Source: Terrihabitans soli
GTDB lineage: Bacteria; Pseudomonadota; Alphaproteobacteria; Rhizobiales; Methylopilaceae
Direction of reading: 5' to 3'
NCBI RefSeq assembly: GCF_014191545.1
Contig: NZ_AP023361.1
Location: forward strand, 1,950,501 to 2,014,500
DNA length: 64,000 nucleotides
In this document: positions 1-8,703 of the stretch, one piece after another
Layout: each line of letters begins with the position of its first letter
Position numbering within the stretch: position 1 is the stretch's first letter
Made by a program: the position numbers and the translations under genes
Notes under the pieces: model-generated
The model's input: only the letters and a program-made list of their open reading frames with translations
Database searches by the model: none
Told to the model about the DNA's origin: nothing

Positions 1-74
1 ACCAGGCGCCGGCCGGCATTTTCGGCCTGCTCCACGGATGGCCAAGTGGTATAGACGAGGACCGTTTCCTGCAT
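1..74 (-). CDS. cutA: CutA-like divalent cation tolerance protein (N-terminus only)
   Basis: The first 24 codons of a minus-strand gene run off the left edge. They read MQETVLVYTTWPSVEQAENA and continue GRRL, the typical opening of CutA1, a small trimeric cytoplasmic protein linked to copper tolerance in enterobacteria and of uncertain role elsewhere. The ATG lies at 74-72. The gene is divergent from the NAD kinase, with about 60 bp between the two starts. Only the first beta-strand and helix are visible, so the call rests on N-terminal similarity, and nothing can be said of the metal-binding region. Confidence 0.72.
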   Translation of the reverse strand, partial: MQETVLVYTTWPSVEQAENAGRRL

Positions 75-135
75 ATAAGGCTCCGTTAAGGCTGCCGTTA
101 CGCCTAGCGTATACGAGAGTGCGAATGAAATCCGG

Positions 136-999
136 GTGGACCCAGTGCCGATATCGACGTCTCTGGATGGATTGATCGTGGACGGGCTCCATCCTGAGGA
201 GGCCGAACCCCCGGCCACGCCGCGCTTCAACAAGATCGCCTTCGTCTCGTCCGGGGCGGACGAAGCCCGCACGGCCGCCCGCCGCCTCATCCATACCTAC
301 GGAACCGTAAAGCTCGACGAGGCCGATGTCGTCGTGGCGCTGGGCGGCGACGGGCTGATGCTCGAGACGCTCCACAACCGCATGGAAAAGGGCACGCCGA
401 TCTACGGCATGCACCGCGGCACGGTCGGCTTTCTGATGAACGACTTCCGCGAGGAAGGCCTGATCGAACGGCTGGAGAAAGCCGTGCCGACGCGCATCAA
501 GCCGCTCGTCATGCACGTCCTCGACACCGACGGAAACCGCCACTTCGCACGCGCCATCAACGAAGTCTCGCTCTACCGGCAGACCTATCAGGCAGCCAAG
601 CTCGAACTGTGGGTCGACGGCACGATCCGCATGAAGGAGCTGATCGGCGACGGTGCGCTCGTTGCAACGCCCGCCGGCTCGACCGCCTATAACCATTCGG
701 CCTATGGCCCGATCCTGCCGCTGAACGCCAATCTTCTGGCGCTGACGGCGCTCAATCCGTTCCGGCCCAAACGCTGGCGCGGCGCGCTCCTGCCCGACCG
801 TTCCGAAGTGCGCTTTGGCGTGCTCGACGCGATCAAGCGGCCGGTTTCGGCCGTCGCCGATCACACCGAATTCCGCAACGCTGTGGAAGTCGTCGTGCGC
901 CTCGACCGCGACCGCAGCATGGTCATGCTGCACGATCCCGATCACGGCATGGAAGAGCGGATTATCGCCGAGCAGTTTGCAGCGGCAGCTCTTGGATAG
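136..999 (+). CDS. nadK: NAD kinase
   Basis: ATP-dependent phosphorylation of NAD to NADP in the cytoplasm. The family signature GGDGLMLETLH is present at about residues 70-80, followed by the YGMHRGTVGFLMN segment and the ATPAGSTAYNHSAYGPILP substrate loop near residues 175-195. The length of 287 residues is about 30 more than the usual alphaproteobacterial enzyme. Recognisable homology begins near RFNKIAFVSSG (about residue 30), so the true start may be one of the in-frame TTG or GTG codons at 172 or 178 rather than the GTG at 136. No strong Shine-Dalgarno decides this. The gene is convergent with the LysE exporter, 24 bp away. Confidence 0.93.
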   Translation: MDPVPISTSLDGLIVDGLHPEEAEPPATPRFNKIAFVSSGADEARTAARRLIHTYGTVKLDEADVVVALGGDGLMLETLHNRMEKGTPIYGMHRGTVGFLMNDFREEGLIERLEKAVPTRIKPLVMHVLDTDGNRHFARAINEVSLYRQTYQAAKLELWVDGTIRMKELIGDGALVATPAGSTAYNHSAYGPILPLNANLLALTALNPFRPKRWRGALLPDRSEVRFGVLDAIKRPVSAVADHTEFRNAVEVVVRLDRDRSMVMLHDPDHGMEERIIAEQFAAAALG

Positions 1000-1023
1000 A
1001 GCGGCTGGGGCTAACGCCTTTCG

Positions 1024-1668
1024 TCAGACGCTCGTTGTTCCGAACAGTCCGATCTGTTCGGCAAGCCGCCAGGCGTCATGGACGATGGTTGCGGCCAGAA
1101 CCAGCATCAGAACGCCGATGATGATGTCGACCGCCTTCCAGGCCCGGTCGGTGAACCAGCCGCCGCAGAAATAGGCGATCGAGGCCAGCGCAAAGAACCA
1201 CAGGAAGGATGCGGCCGCCGCGCCGGCGGAAAAGGCGATGCGGTCGATGAGATGCTCGTACTGGCCGGCGAGCCCGCCGATAATGACGATGGTGTCGAAC
1301 AGGACGCCGGGATTTGCGATCGACAGCAGGATGGCCGTCGAATAGGCCGCCGCGCCGGGCACTTTGACCTTTTCGATCTTGCCCGCCTTCAACCCCTTGC
1401 GGATGCTGGCAATGCCGAACCCCAGGAAGAAGAGGACGGCGATGCAGGCGAAGATGAGCTTGAGGGCAGGATATTGCGCGATGATCGTGCCGACGCCGAT
1501 GGCGCCGAGCGTGATCAGCGCCACGTCGATGACGACGTAAATGGCCGCGATCGCGAACACGAAGTTCGCGCGCGAAAGCCCATATTTCAGCAGATAGGCA
1601 TTCTGCGGCCCGATCGCGACGATCAGGCTGGCGGTCATGCCCAGCCCCCTCAGAAACGGCACACGCAC
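1024..1668 (-). CDS. LysE/ArgO-family basic amino acid exporter
   Basis: This is an inner-membrane exporter of 214 residues with about six hydrophobic segments. The N-terminal motif IVAIGPQNAYLLKYGL is the ArgO/LysE hallmark, and SIANPGVLFDTIVIIGG is the second conserved loop. Family members export lysine or arginine and are induced by a divergently encoded LysR-type regulator (LysG or ArgP). Here that regulator lies at 2702-3607, but a desaturase gene separates the two. The GTG start at 1668 lies close behind the desaturase stop at 1686, so the exporter is probably co-transcribed with the desaturase from the divergent promoter region. Confidence 0.88.
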   Translation of the reverse strand: MRVPFLRGLGMTASLIVAIGPQNAYLLKYGLSRANFVFAIAAIYVVIDVALITLGAIGVGTIIAQYPALKLIFACIAVLFFLGFGIASIRKGLKAGKIEKVKVPGAAAYSTAILLSIANPGVLFDTIVIIGGLAGQYEHLIDRIAFSAGAAAASFLWFFALASIAYFCGGWFTDRAWKAVDIIIGVLMLVLAATIVHDAWRLAEQIGLFGTTSV

Positions 1669-1685
1669 CCCTCTAAAACCTTGCG

Positions 1686-2591
1686 TCAGGCTTGGCTCGG
1701 GGCGGCATGCCCGGAGCTGATGATCTGGCGCCCCGCTGCCTCTCGGTATTGGGGATCCTGCAACAGCTCCTCATGGACACGGTCGAAGTGATTGACCGGA
1801 ACGCCCGGGAACAGATGATGGATCAGATGATAGCAGTCGTTCCTGGGAAAGAGAAAGAAACGGAGGACCGGATTAACAATTACGTTACGAGATTGCTCGA
1901 GTTCGTGGCCGGATTCCAGGATCCCGCCATGATCAATACAATCCGTCCAATAGTTGAGTGCTGAATAAACCCACACAAACGGAAATACGATCAACAGCAA
2001 AGCTGAAACCGGGTCGATCAAGACATAGGCAGTTGTCGCGAGGAGAAGAACAATCTTCAACAGTCCGAATACTCGGCCATCCTTCCACGACATGTCGAAC
2101 CCGACATAGCTTGTGATGTGAAGACCTAGAAGCGGCGTGACTACATGCCGGGCGATAGTTTTCGGCGTCAACTCATCTTCCAGTTTAAACTTCTGCAACT
2201 TGTGGAAATCAAGATCGTGTTCGTAATCCCCAAGATGCACATGATGGCTCATATGCTCGACTTTGTAGGACTCGTAGGTCTTCAACAGGAGAGCTGCAGC
2301 GATACGCCCGAACAGGATGTTATCACCGCGATCTGCTGTAAAACTAAGATGACTTGTTTCGTGAAGAATATTGTTGATACCGCGAAATCTTGTTCCAATG
2401 AAAAGCGCCGCAAGAATCGCAACAATCCAGCTAAAATTTGAATCTAAGTGCAAAAAATAGCTTCCTAAAGCTACTGCAATTACTATTTGTAGCGGATATG
2501 ATGCTAATATAAAGGTTGACGCCGTGCGCGAATCTTTTGACAGTGCACGAAACGCATCCATGTAATATTTTTTACTCGGCATGTAGGACAT
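1686..2591 (-). CDS. Membrane fatty acid desaturase/hydroxylase family protein
   Basis: This is an integral-membrane di-iron enzyme of the PF00487 type. Three histidine clusters are visible: HETSH in the first third, HMSHH about 40 residues later, and HLIHH near the C-terminus, with hydrophobic segments between them. Such enzymes desaturate or hydroxylate acyl chains or related lipids, and the substrate cannot be read from sequence. I prefer the ATG at 2591 (MSYMPSK) over the TTG five codons upstream. Base composition is clearly more AT-rich than both neighbours, especially over 2250-2600, which suggests acquisition. It sits between lysE and its likely regulator, where those two genes are normally direct divergent neighbours. 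Confidence 0.85.
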   Translation of the reverse strand: MSYMPSKKYYMDAFRALSKDSRTASTFILASYPLQIVIAVALGSYFLHLDSNFSWIVAILAALFIGTRFRGINNILHETSHLSFTADRGDNILFGRIAAALLLKTYESYKVEHMSHHVHLGDYEHDLDFHKLQKFKLEDELTPKTIARHVVTPLLGLHITSYVGFDMSWKDGRVFGLLKIVLLLATTAYVLIDPVSALLLIVFPFVWVYSALNYWTDCIDHGGILESGHELEQSRNVIVNPVLRFFLFPRNDCYHLIHHLFPGVPVNHFDRVHEELLQDPQYREAAGRQIISSGHAAPSQA

Positions 2592-2701
2592 GACACGACG
2601 CCCCAAACTCTACTGTACGTAAACGAATTCTTAACTATTCTCAGTTGCATACGTAAGTAAAATTAATCATGCTTTCGCAAGATTAGAGGGGCTTAGCATC
2701 T

Positions 2702-3607
2702 GTGCTGGATTACGATCTGCTGAGAGCTCTCGCCGCCGTCATTCGGGAAGGGTCTTTTGAAGGGGCGGCCGAAGTATTGAGCATCACGCCCTCCGCCGTG
2801 TCGCAGCGGATTAAGCTTCTTGAAATGCGAGTCGGTGCAATTCTTGTTGTGCGCGGAAGGCCTTGTACGGCCACAGCAGCGGGCTTCCAGTTGTTCCGCC
2901 ATATCGAGCAGGTGCAGCTGCTCGAGCACGATCTGGTTGCAAACCTACAGGGCGAGGGCAGTCAATTGGCTGGACAACATGCAACCATAAGAATAGCGGT
3001 GAACGCCGACAGCCTCTCTACTTGGTTCCCCAAAGTAGTTTCGCGAGCGGCCAACGAACTCGGAATTCTGTTCGACATCGTTCACGACGACCAGGAGCAC
3101 ACTGCCGATTATTTGCGCAAAGGCGAGGCGCTGGCGGCGGTCACGGCCGATGCGGTTCCGGTGCATGGATTTCGCATTGTGACGATAGGTTCTTTAGCCT
3201 ATGTCGCTGTCGCTACACCGAAATTCATCGCGAAGTATTTCTCTGAGGGGATCAATGTAAAAGCCCTGAATACTTCGCCGTCGATTATCTTCGACCGCAA
3301 AGACCGTATTTCGGACAACTGGATAAGGGCTGTTTTCAACAGCACGGCGAAGCTGACGCCGCACTATATGTCGTCCTTCATCGGCTATCAGCAGGCCTGC
3401 ATCGACGGCGTCGGCTGGGGCCTCCTGCCCGATATCTCGGCCCGTCCCTATATCGATGACGGCACGCTGGTCGAGATGAAGCCCGGCAGCAATGTGAACG
3501 TCCCCCTGCACTGGCAGTACAGCGTCAATGCCGGCCAGACCATGCGCGCGCTGTCGGTCATTGTCCTGGACGTTGCCCGCGAGGAACTGATGGCCGATCC
3601 GGCTTAA
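2702..3607 (+). CDS. LysR-type regulator, ArgP/LysG (IciA) subfamily
   Basis: This is a cytoplasmic transcription factor of 301 residues. The N-terminal winged helix-turn-helix (LRALAAVIREGSFEGAAEVL, then SITPSAVSQRIKLLE) and the substrate-binding C-terminal half are typical. The ArgP/LysG subgroup senses lysine or arginine and activates the LysE/ArgO exporter, which is encoded nearby on the other strand. The start is the GTG at 2702. The 110 bp between this start and the desaturase start at 2591 is AT-rich and should contain both divergent promoters and the regulator's binding site. By position it may therefore also control the desaturase. Confidence 0.88.
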   Translation: MLDYDLLRALAAVIREGSFEGAAEVLSITPSAVSQRIKLLEMRVGAILVVRGRPCTATAAGFQLFRHIEQVQLLEHDLVANLQGEGSQLAGQHATIRIAVNADSLSTWFPKVVSRAANELGILFDIVHDDQEHTADYLRKGEALAAVTADAVPVHGFRIVTIGSLAYVAVATPKFIAKYFSEGINVKALNTSPSIIFDRKDRISDNWIRAVFNSTAKLTPHYMSSFIGYQQACIDGVGWGLLPDISARPYIDDGTLVEMKPGSNVNVPLHWQYSVNAGQTMRALSVIVLDVAREELMADPA

Positions 3608-3715
3608 GGGCCAAACCTCCGGAACAGCGGCTAAAACACGCCTCAAACCCGAGGCAACGAACCTTGCGTTAACCCCCTCATGTCAGGTTTTCCCCTAAGG
3701 GGCGCCGAGGAAGGC

Positions 3716-4261
3716 ATGATCCGGGTCGATTTCAACAAGTTGCGGTTTCTCGTCATCGACGACAACGCGCACATGCGGCGTATCCTGCGCACGCTGCTGC
3801 ACGGTTTCGGCGCCCGCGAAGTGTATGAAGCCGAAGACGGCGCCGCCGGCCTCGAGGCCTATACGACCTATCTGCCCGACATTGTGATCACCGACTGGGC
3901 CATGCCGATCTTCGACGGGCTCGAACTGACCGCGATGATCCGCAAACCCGGCGCCAATTCGAACCCCTACGCGCCCATCATCATGCTGACGGGCCATTCG
4001 GAAAAAAGCCGCGTCCTGCGTGCCCGCGACGCCGGCGTCACCGAATTCCTCTGCAAACCGATCTCGGCCAAAGCGCTCTACCAGCGCATCCTGAACGTCG
4101 TCGTCAATCCGCGGCCGTTCGTGCAGACAAAAGACTATTTCGGCCCCGATCGCCGCCGTACCCCGAGCGCGAATTATGTGGGCCCTGAACGCCGCACCGG
4201 CGGCGATGTCGAGGTTATCGAACAGCAGCCGCTCTACAACAAAGCGCGCGGAGCCATGTAA
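3716..4261 (+). CDS. CheY-like response regulator with GPDRRR/GPERR tail
   Basis: This single-domain response regulator has 181 residues. The receiver fold covers about residues 8-130: acidic pair VIDDN, phospho-acceptor Asp60 in ITDWAMP, and the Lys of CKPIS. The tail has two short basic motifs (GPDRRRTPS, GPERRTGG). The ATG at 3716 is chosen because a GAGGAAGG Shine-Dalgarno sits 4 nt upstream and because the paralogue at 44434 begins at the same residue (IRIDFAKLR). The stop overlaps the next gene's ATG by one base, so the Hpt protein downstream is probably its phosphotransfer partner. There is no DNA-binding domain, so it likely acts through protein contacts. Confidence 0.9.
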   Translation: MIRVDFNKLRFLVIDDNAHMRRILRTLLHGFGAREVYEAEDGAAGLEAYTTYLPDIVITDWAMPIFDGLELTAMIRKPGANSNPYAPIIMLTGHSEKSRVLRARDAGVTEFLCKPISAKALYQRILNVVVNPRPFVQTKDYFGPDRRRTPSANYVGPERRTGGDVEVIEQQPLYNKARGAM

Positions 4262-4824
4262 TGCCGCCGAAAAAAGAAAAAAAGCCGGAAACGATCGTCC
4301 ATAAGGACCACTCGGTCATCATCCCGCCGACCACTTTGCGCGACCGCGCAATGTCGATCGGCGGCAATGGCAGCAAAGACGGTTTCGACACATCCGCGCT
4401 CGAGAAGGCCGAAGAAGCGCTTGCCGCGCTCGCCGAAGATTTCTCCTCGTGGATGCACGAGGAAACGAACAAGCTCGAAGCGGCCCGCGAAAGCTTCCAT
4501 AAAGCGCCGCAGGCCGAAGACAACCAGCAGATCCTCTATCGCGCCTCGCATGATATCCGCGGCCAGGGCCGCACGTTCGGTTATCCGCTGGCCGGCGAAA
4601 TCGCCGACGGATTGTGCGATCTTCTCGACGGCGCCGAAGACATCAACGCCCAGGTCATCGAACTCGTCGACGCCCATATCGACGCCATCCGCGCCGTCGT
4701 CCGTGACGATGTCCGCGACGGCAGCGACAAGGTCGCCCGCAGCGTCGTCGCCGAACTGCGTTCGGCGCGCGAAGCCATTATCGGCGTCGACCGCTTCGTC
4801 AAAATCACCGCCGACGTCTACTGA
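4261..4824 (+). CDS. Hpt-domain histidine phosphotransfer protein
   Basis: The protein has 187 residues, with a charged N-terminal half and a C-terminal helical Hpt region. The signature ASHDIRGQGRTFGYP matches the phospho-accepting His motif of Hpt domains (HDIKGQG), placing the phosphorylatable histidine at residue 97. It is translationally coupled to the upstream response regulator, since the ATG shares its A with the TAA stop. The two most simply form the terminal steps of a phosphorelay. No histidine kinase is adjacent, so the upstream donor must be encoded elsewhere. The gene is convergent with the DUF2336 gene, with no spacer. Confidence 0.82.
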   Translation: MPPKKEKKPETIVHKDHSVIIPPTTLRDRAMSIGGNGSKDGFDTSALEKAEEALAALAEDFSSWMHEETNKLEAARESFHKAPQAEDNQQILYRASHDIRGQGRTFGYPLAGEIADGLCDLLDGAEDINAQVIELVDAHIDAIRAVVRDDVRDGSDKVARSVVAELRSAREAIIGVDRFVKITADVY

Positions 4825-5961
4825 TCAGGCTGCAACGAGGCGCCGCTGCGTTTCGGCGCGCAGCGTATCCATCGCAAGTTCGCGCGCCGCATCGGCCGCC
4901 ATGCGCTTCATCAGCTCGGCCGCGCCGCCAAGTTCCTCGATATCGGCCATGCTCAGCGCACGCTCCGCCACATGGCGGCGGGCCGCCGCTCCCGTGACGC
5001 CGCAATCCCTGAGATCGGCCCAGGCATCGAGCGCCTCGCGGAACGGCGCAAAGGCCGTTTGCGGGAAACCCGCACCGTTATAGAGCGCGCGGAAACCGGC
5101 CTGCCTTGGATCTTCCAGCATGCGGCGCACGCGCTCGAGCGGAACCTGAGTGAGTTCGCTGAATGCTGCTTCGACGAAATCGAGATCGCCGTTCAAAAGC
5201 GCGCGCAGGACGAGCGCGGTCGTCAGCTGGCCGGTACGCCTCAGATGCATGACAAGCGGCCTGACCGCCGAAGGCTCTTCGTCGATCAGCGCAAGCGTTG
5301 CGCGCTCGCACGCATCCTGCGTCATGCGGCGGACGCGCTCCTCATCGAGGCTGAAACTCATCACCGCCGTGTGGCCGAGCCGCTCGGCAAGCTTCAGAAG
5401 AAGCTTCTGCCTCTCGCCGATAGGCAGATCACTGCGGTCGAGCAGCGCATCGCGCACGATGGCTTCTCCGCCATGGCGCTCAACGAGACGCGCGCTGGTG
5501 CGAGGGGTAATCGCCGCTTGCGGATTGCGCGCCAGAACCGCACAGGCGAGCGGCGTGCCGATTTCGGCGATGGCGGCGGCAACCGCCGGCGACAGGCTCT
5601 CGCGCGCGGCAATGGCCGACTGCTCCTCCTCGCCGCGCACCGGCAGAATGTCGATGAGTTCGCTGTCGGTCAGCGCCGGCGACAGGATGAGAACCGGCAC
5701 CGCGATTTCCGGTGAATCATGCGCCAGTGCAAGAATGATGTGATGCGGCGCAAGCAGAGACGGCGCCAGAGCTTCTGCAATGCTGCGCCGGACATCGACG
5801 CAATTGTCGTCGAGCATCAGCGTCAGCGCCGCTTCCGCCGCCTGGCGGTTTGCCGTGTCGAGGCCCGAATAGAGAAAGGCGCGCGCCAGGGCGCCCGCGC
5901 CTTCGGCGCGCTGCGCGGCCGGAGCCGTCGCCGCCCATTCGAGAAAGCGCTGCACAATCAT
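4825..5961 (-). CDS. DUF2336 domain protein
   Basis: This is an alanine-rich, all-helical protein of 378 residues with HEAT-like repeats, for example DNCVDVRRSIAEALAPSLL and the next repeat about HDSPEIAVPVLILSP near residues 50-95. It matches DUF2336, a family largely confined to alphaproteobacteria and without an assigned biochemical function. There is no signal peptide or membrane segment. Placement beside an Hpt/response-regulator pair is suggestive of a signalling role but does not prove one. The ATG at 5961 follows the lytic transglycosylase stop at 5963 with one base between, so the two minus-strand genes are probably co-transcribed. Confidence 0.85.
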   Translation of the reverse strand: MIVQRFLEWAATAPAAQRAEGAGALARAFLYSGLDTANRQAAEAALTLMLDDNCVDVRRSIAEALAPSLLAPHHIILALAHDSPEIAVPVLILSPALTDSELIDILPVRGEEEQSAIAARESLSPAVAAAIAEIGTPLACAVLARNPQAAITPRTSARLVERHGGEAIVRDALLDRSDLPIGERQKLLLKLAERLGHTAVMSFSLDEERVRRMTQDACERATLALIDEEPSAVRPLVMHLRRTGQLTTALVLRALLNGDLDFVEAAFSELTQVPLERVRRMLEDPRQAGFRALYNGAGFPQTAFAPFREALDAWADLRDCGVTGAAARRHVAERALSMADIEELGGAAELMKRMAADAARELAMDTLRAETQRRLVAA

Positions 5962-5962
5962 C

Positions 5963-6940
5963 TCAGATATTCCCCGCTCCCCGGCCCTTCCCCTTCGCGC
6001 CGCCGAACGTCACGAACGAGGAAAGATCGAGCGGCGGCTTGACCGGCGCGGCATCCGATACGGAGGCTTTCTTCGGCTCAGTCGAAGCCGGCGCGCTCGG
6101 GGCCGGTACAGTCGATGCCGGTAAAGCCGATGCCGGAGTCAGATCGGACCAAAGCGCGCGTACGGACGAAGACACGGGCGGGCGCTGCGTCGTCGAAAAC
6201 ATCGAGTAAAAAACCGGGCTGTCGGCCCCGGGATTCTGAACGCGGGTCGGCGCGACATTGGTGAAGAAGCTCGCCGCCCCTTGCGCCACAAGCGGCGAAT
6301 AGGTTTCGGCCGGAACATCGGGCGTGGGCGCGCTGTCGTGCTTGTTGGTGATCTTGGCCAGCACCTCGGCGGCGCTGCGCGGCTTGCCGCGGCTGTAGAA
6401 GATAGAACGGTTGGCGGATGCCGCATCCGGAAACTGAGCGGCCGCATTCGCCTCGGGTTTTACCGAGGCCAGACGGATAAGATCGATCGCGCCTTGCGCG
6501 CCGAGGAAATGCGCGGCGTAGAGTTCGCCCTCGCTCGGCGGGCGGCGCAGCGCGGTGGTCAGCTGGCTCTTGTTGTTCTCGGTGAATTCGCCGGCCATCA
6601 GCGCGGAGGTTTCGGTGTCGTAGCGCAGCGCCAGAATCTTCTCGCGCATTTTCGGATCGGCGATGCTGTAGCGGCCGCTCGCGGATTTCGCGATCGCCGC
6701 CGCTTCGTTCTTCAGCCCGTATTTCGAGCCCGATTCCTTGACCGTCTGCAGCCAGGTCTGCTCGGTGAACTGGAACATGCCGGCGGCCGAAGACGTCTTC
6801 GCCTTCGCGCTCGGGTTCATGCTCGACTCGCGCTGCGCCGTTTTGACGAGGTAGTCGAAGCCCGCACCTGTGGCTTCAGCGGCCTTACGGAGCGTCCCCG
6901 TAATGCCCTGCGTCACATCGCTGACGGACCAGACGCTCAT
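5963..6940 (-). CDS. Lytic transglycosylase-like (SLT fold) protein
   Basis: The protein has 325 residues. Residues about 15-110 carry an SLT-like fold: GFDYLVKTAQRESSMNPSAK gives the catalytic Glu in RESSMNP, and the typical AAGMFQFTEQTWLQTVKE segment follows. Members cleave the glycan strand of peptidoglycan. The C-terminal half is Pro/Ala/Ser-rich and looks disordered. The ATG at 6940 (MSVWSVSDV) is preferred over the GTG at 6988 because family homology starts about ten residues after it. No classical signal peptide is seen, so export would need another route, as in flagellar or lysis-type members. It is the likely first gene of a two-gene operon with the DUF2336 gene. Confidence 0.85.
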   Translation of the reverse strand: MSVWSVSDVTQGITGTLRKAAEATGAGFDYLVKTAQRESSMNPSAKAKTSSAAGMFQFTEQTWLQTVKESGSKYGLKNEAAAIAKSASGRYSIADPKMREKILALRYDTETSALMAGEFTENNKSQLTTALRRPPSEGELYAAHFLGAQGAIDLIRLASVKPEANAAAQFPDAASANRSIFYSRGKPRSAAEVLAKITNKHDSAPTPDVPAETYSPLVAQGAASFFTNVAPTRVQNPGADSPVFYSMFSTTQRPPVSSSVRALWSDLTPASALPASTVPAPSAPASTEPKKASVSDAAPVKPPLDLSSFVTFGGAKGKGRGAGNI

Positions 6941-7033
6941 CGAGTCAAAACCGACCGGTTGGAATCGCCCTTTTCCGGGCAATCCCACCTTCGGCCCGTC
7001 ATGGTAAACCGATGGTTAATGGAGCTTTAGTGT

Positions 7034-7594
7034 TCAGCCCTGCCAGCGGCTTACTATCTCGTCGAGGGGCGGCCGCGGCCGGTCGGGCGGCGCCTGATCG
7101 GCCGTGCCGATAAAGATGAGCCCGGCGACCTTTTCGGAGTGCGCGAGCTCCAGAACATCGGCGCCAGCCCGGTCATAGATGGCCGCGCCCGTCAGCCAGT
7201 TGGCGGCAAAGCCAAGGGCATGGGCGGCGAGGATCAGGTTCATGCAGACGGCGCCGGCCGACAGCACCTGTTCCCATTCCGGAATTTTGACATGCGGCCC
7301 GGCCCGGCTGACCACGATCACGGTCAGCGGCGCATCGAACTTCTTCTTGTTGTCGGCAACCTTCTGAGGGTCGGTTCCCGCCGCAAGCTCGACCGCGGCC
7401 AGCTTTTCCGCGAGGTGCGCCCGGAACTCACCCTCGACCAGGATGAACCGCCACGGGACCAGCTTGCCGTGATCGGGCACGCGGCTTGCGGCCGTCAGCA
7501 GCGTCTCGATCTGGCCGGCATCGGGCCCCGGCGCGCGCAGCATAAAGGCCGGAACGGAGCGGCGGCGGAGGAGAAGATCGGCGGGTTCGGTCAT
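7034..7594 (-). CDS. Nitroreductase-family FMN oxidoreductase
   Basis: This is a 186-residue enzyme of the nitroreductase fold, YdjA-like short type. The FMN-contacting N-terminus LLLRRRSVPAF, the segment ASRVPDHGKLVPWRFILV, and the later GAVCMNLILAAHALGFAANW and GTADQAPPDRPRP are recognisable. It should bind FMN and use NAD(P)H to reduce an unknown substrate. The start is the ATG at 7594 (MTEPADLL). A longer reading begins 21 codons upstream without family homology. It stands alone, with about 130 bp to the divergent secreted protein. Confidence 0.88.
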   Translation of the reverse strand: MTEPADLLLRRRSVPAFMLRAPGPDAGQIETLLTAASRVPDHGKLVPWRFILVEGEFRAHLAEKLAAVELAAGTDPQKVADNKKKFDAPLTVIVVSRAGPHVKIPEWEQVLSAGAVCMNLILAAHALGFAANWLTGAAIYDRAGADVLELAHSEKVAGLIFIGTADQAPPDRPRPPLDEIVSRWQG

Positions 7595-7722
7595 GGGCTG
7601 AAAATCCTCAATCGGGCTGCCTGTTTGGCAAATGAAGGGGGCCACGGCAACGCCCACTATCGGACGCCCCCTTTATCCTGCTTGTCTTGCAAAAGCCGCG
7701 GTTTTCGGGAAAGCCATTGCCC

Positions 7723-8703
7723 ATGCCGATCCGCACCGCCCGCGCATTTGCCGCGGCCGTCCTTTTTCCGGTTCTTGTCTCGGGCGCTCTCGCCCAGGGG
7801 ATCGATGCGCCCGCGCTCGCCCCTCAGGGGCTGCCGATCGACATTCCCTCGCCGCTCGATATGCCCGATGCGCGGCGCGGCGGGCCGACCCTGTCGCCTG
7901 TCAGCCCGGGTTCGCTGACGAAAACGGTGCTCAGCCTCTCGGCGCTCTATTTCGAAAACTCCGCCGCCATCGAGACCGGCCTGCGCTGGCGCGTGTTTTC
8001 CGATCAGCCCGATCTCAACGGCAATCACGCGCTCGTTCTCGAATCGGTGGACGCCAAGCCCTTCGTCACGCTCGATCCGGGCGGCTATATCGTCCACGTC
8101 TCGTACGGCCTTGCCGCCGCAACGCGCCATGTCGTGCTCGGCACGCAATCGGTCAGCGAACAGGTGGTTCTGAATGCCGGTGCATTGCGCTTTTCCGGCG
8201 CGATCGGCGACAAGATCATCCCGCCCGGCGATCTGTCGTTCGAAATTCACGCACAGGACGGCGCCAAGGAAGAACTCGTAGGTTCCGTGAAGGCGGGACA
8301 AATCCTGCGCCTGAAATCGGGCTCCTATCAGGTCACCTCCACCTACGGCCAGGTCAACGCGAAGATCGTATCGGAAGTGCGCGTCGAGCCGGGCAAGCTG
8401 ACGGAAGCTTCCGTCATGCACAAAGCCGGCAAGGTTGATCTGCGCCTCGTCGCGCCGAACGGCGCCGAGATCCGCGACGCCAATTGGAGCCTTCTGACAC
8501 CGGCCGGCGACGTCGTCGCCGAAACCCTGACCGATCTGAAAAACGTCATCCTCAACGAAGGCGACTATGTCGCCATCGCCCGCTACGACGGAACGATCTT
8601 CAGTCAGGAATTCAAGGTTCAGTCCGGACGCGCCATCGGCGTCGATGTCGCTGCCGTCAAGCGCGCAGGTCCGGCGGGCGGGCCTCCAGTAATAGATCCG
8701 TAA
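7723..8703 (+). CDS. Exported beta-rich protein with three repeated modules
   Basis: The protein has 326 residues with an N-terminal signal peptide (basic MPIRTAR, hydrophobic core, cleavage near ALAQG). The mature part contains three related beta-sandwich-like units, each ending in a G-Y-x-V/A-x-x-Y-G/D motif: [26 protein letters not shown] and [13 protein letters not shown]. This resembles PEGA or carboxypeptidase-regulatory-like folds, but I cannot name the family. The likely location is the periplasm or envelope. The ATG at 7723 is chosen over an upstream TTG because it gives a clean signal peptide. Its last 47 bp overlap antisense with the end of thrS. Confidence 0.75.
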   Translation: MPIRTARAFAAAVLFPVLVSGALAQGIDAPALAPQGLPIDIPSPLDMPDARRGGPTLSPVSPGSLTKTVLSLSALYFENSAAIETGLRWRVFSDQPDLNGNHALVLESVDAKPFVTLDPGGYIVHVSYGLAAATRHVVLGTQSVSEQVVLNAGALRFSGAIGDKIIPPGDLSFEIHAQDGAKEELVGSVKAGQILRLKSGSYQVTSTYGQVNAKIVSEVRVEPGKLTEASVMHKAGKVDLRLVAPNGAEIRDANWSLLTPAGDVVAETLTDLKNVILNEGDYVAIARYDGTIFSQEFKVQSGRAIGVDVAAVKRAGPAGGPPVIDP

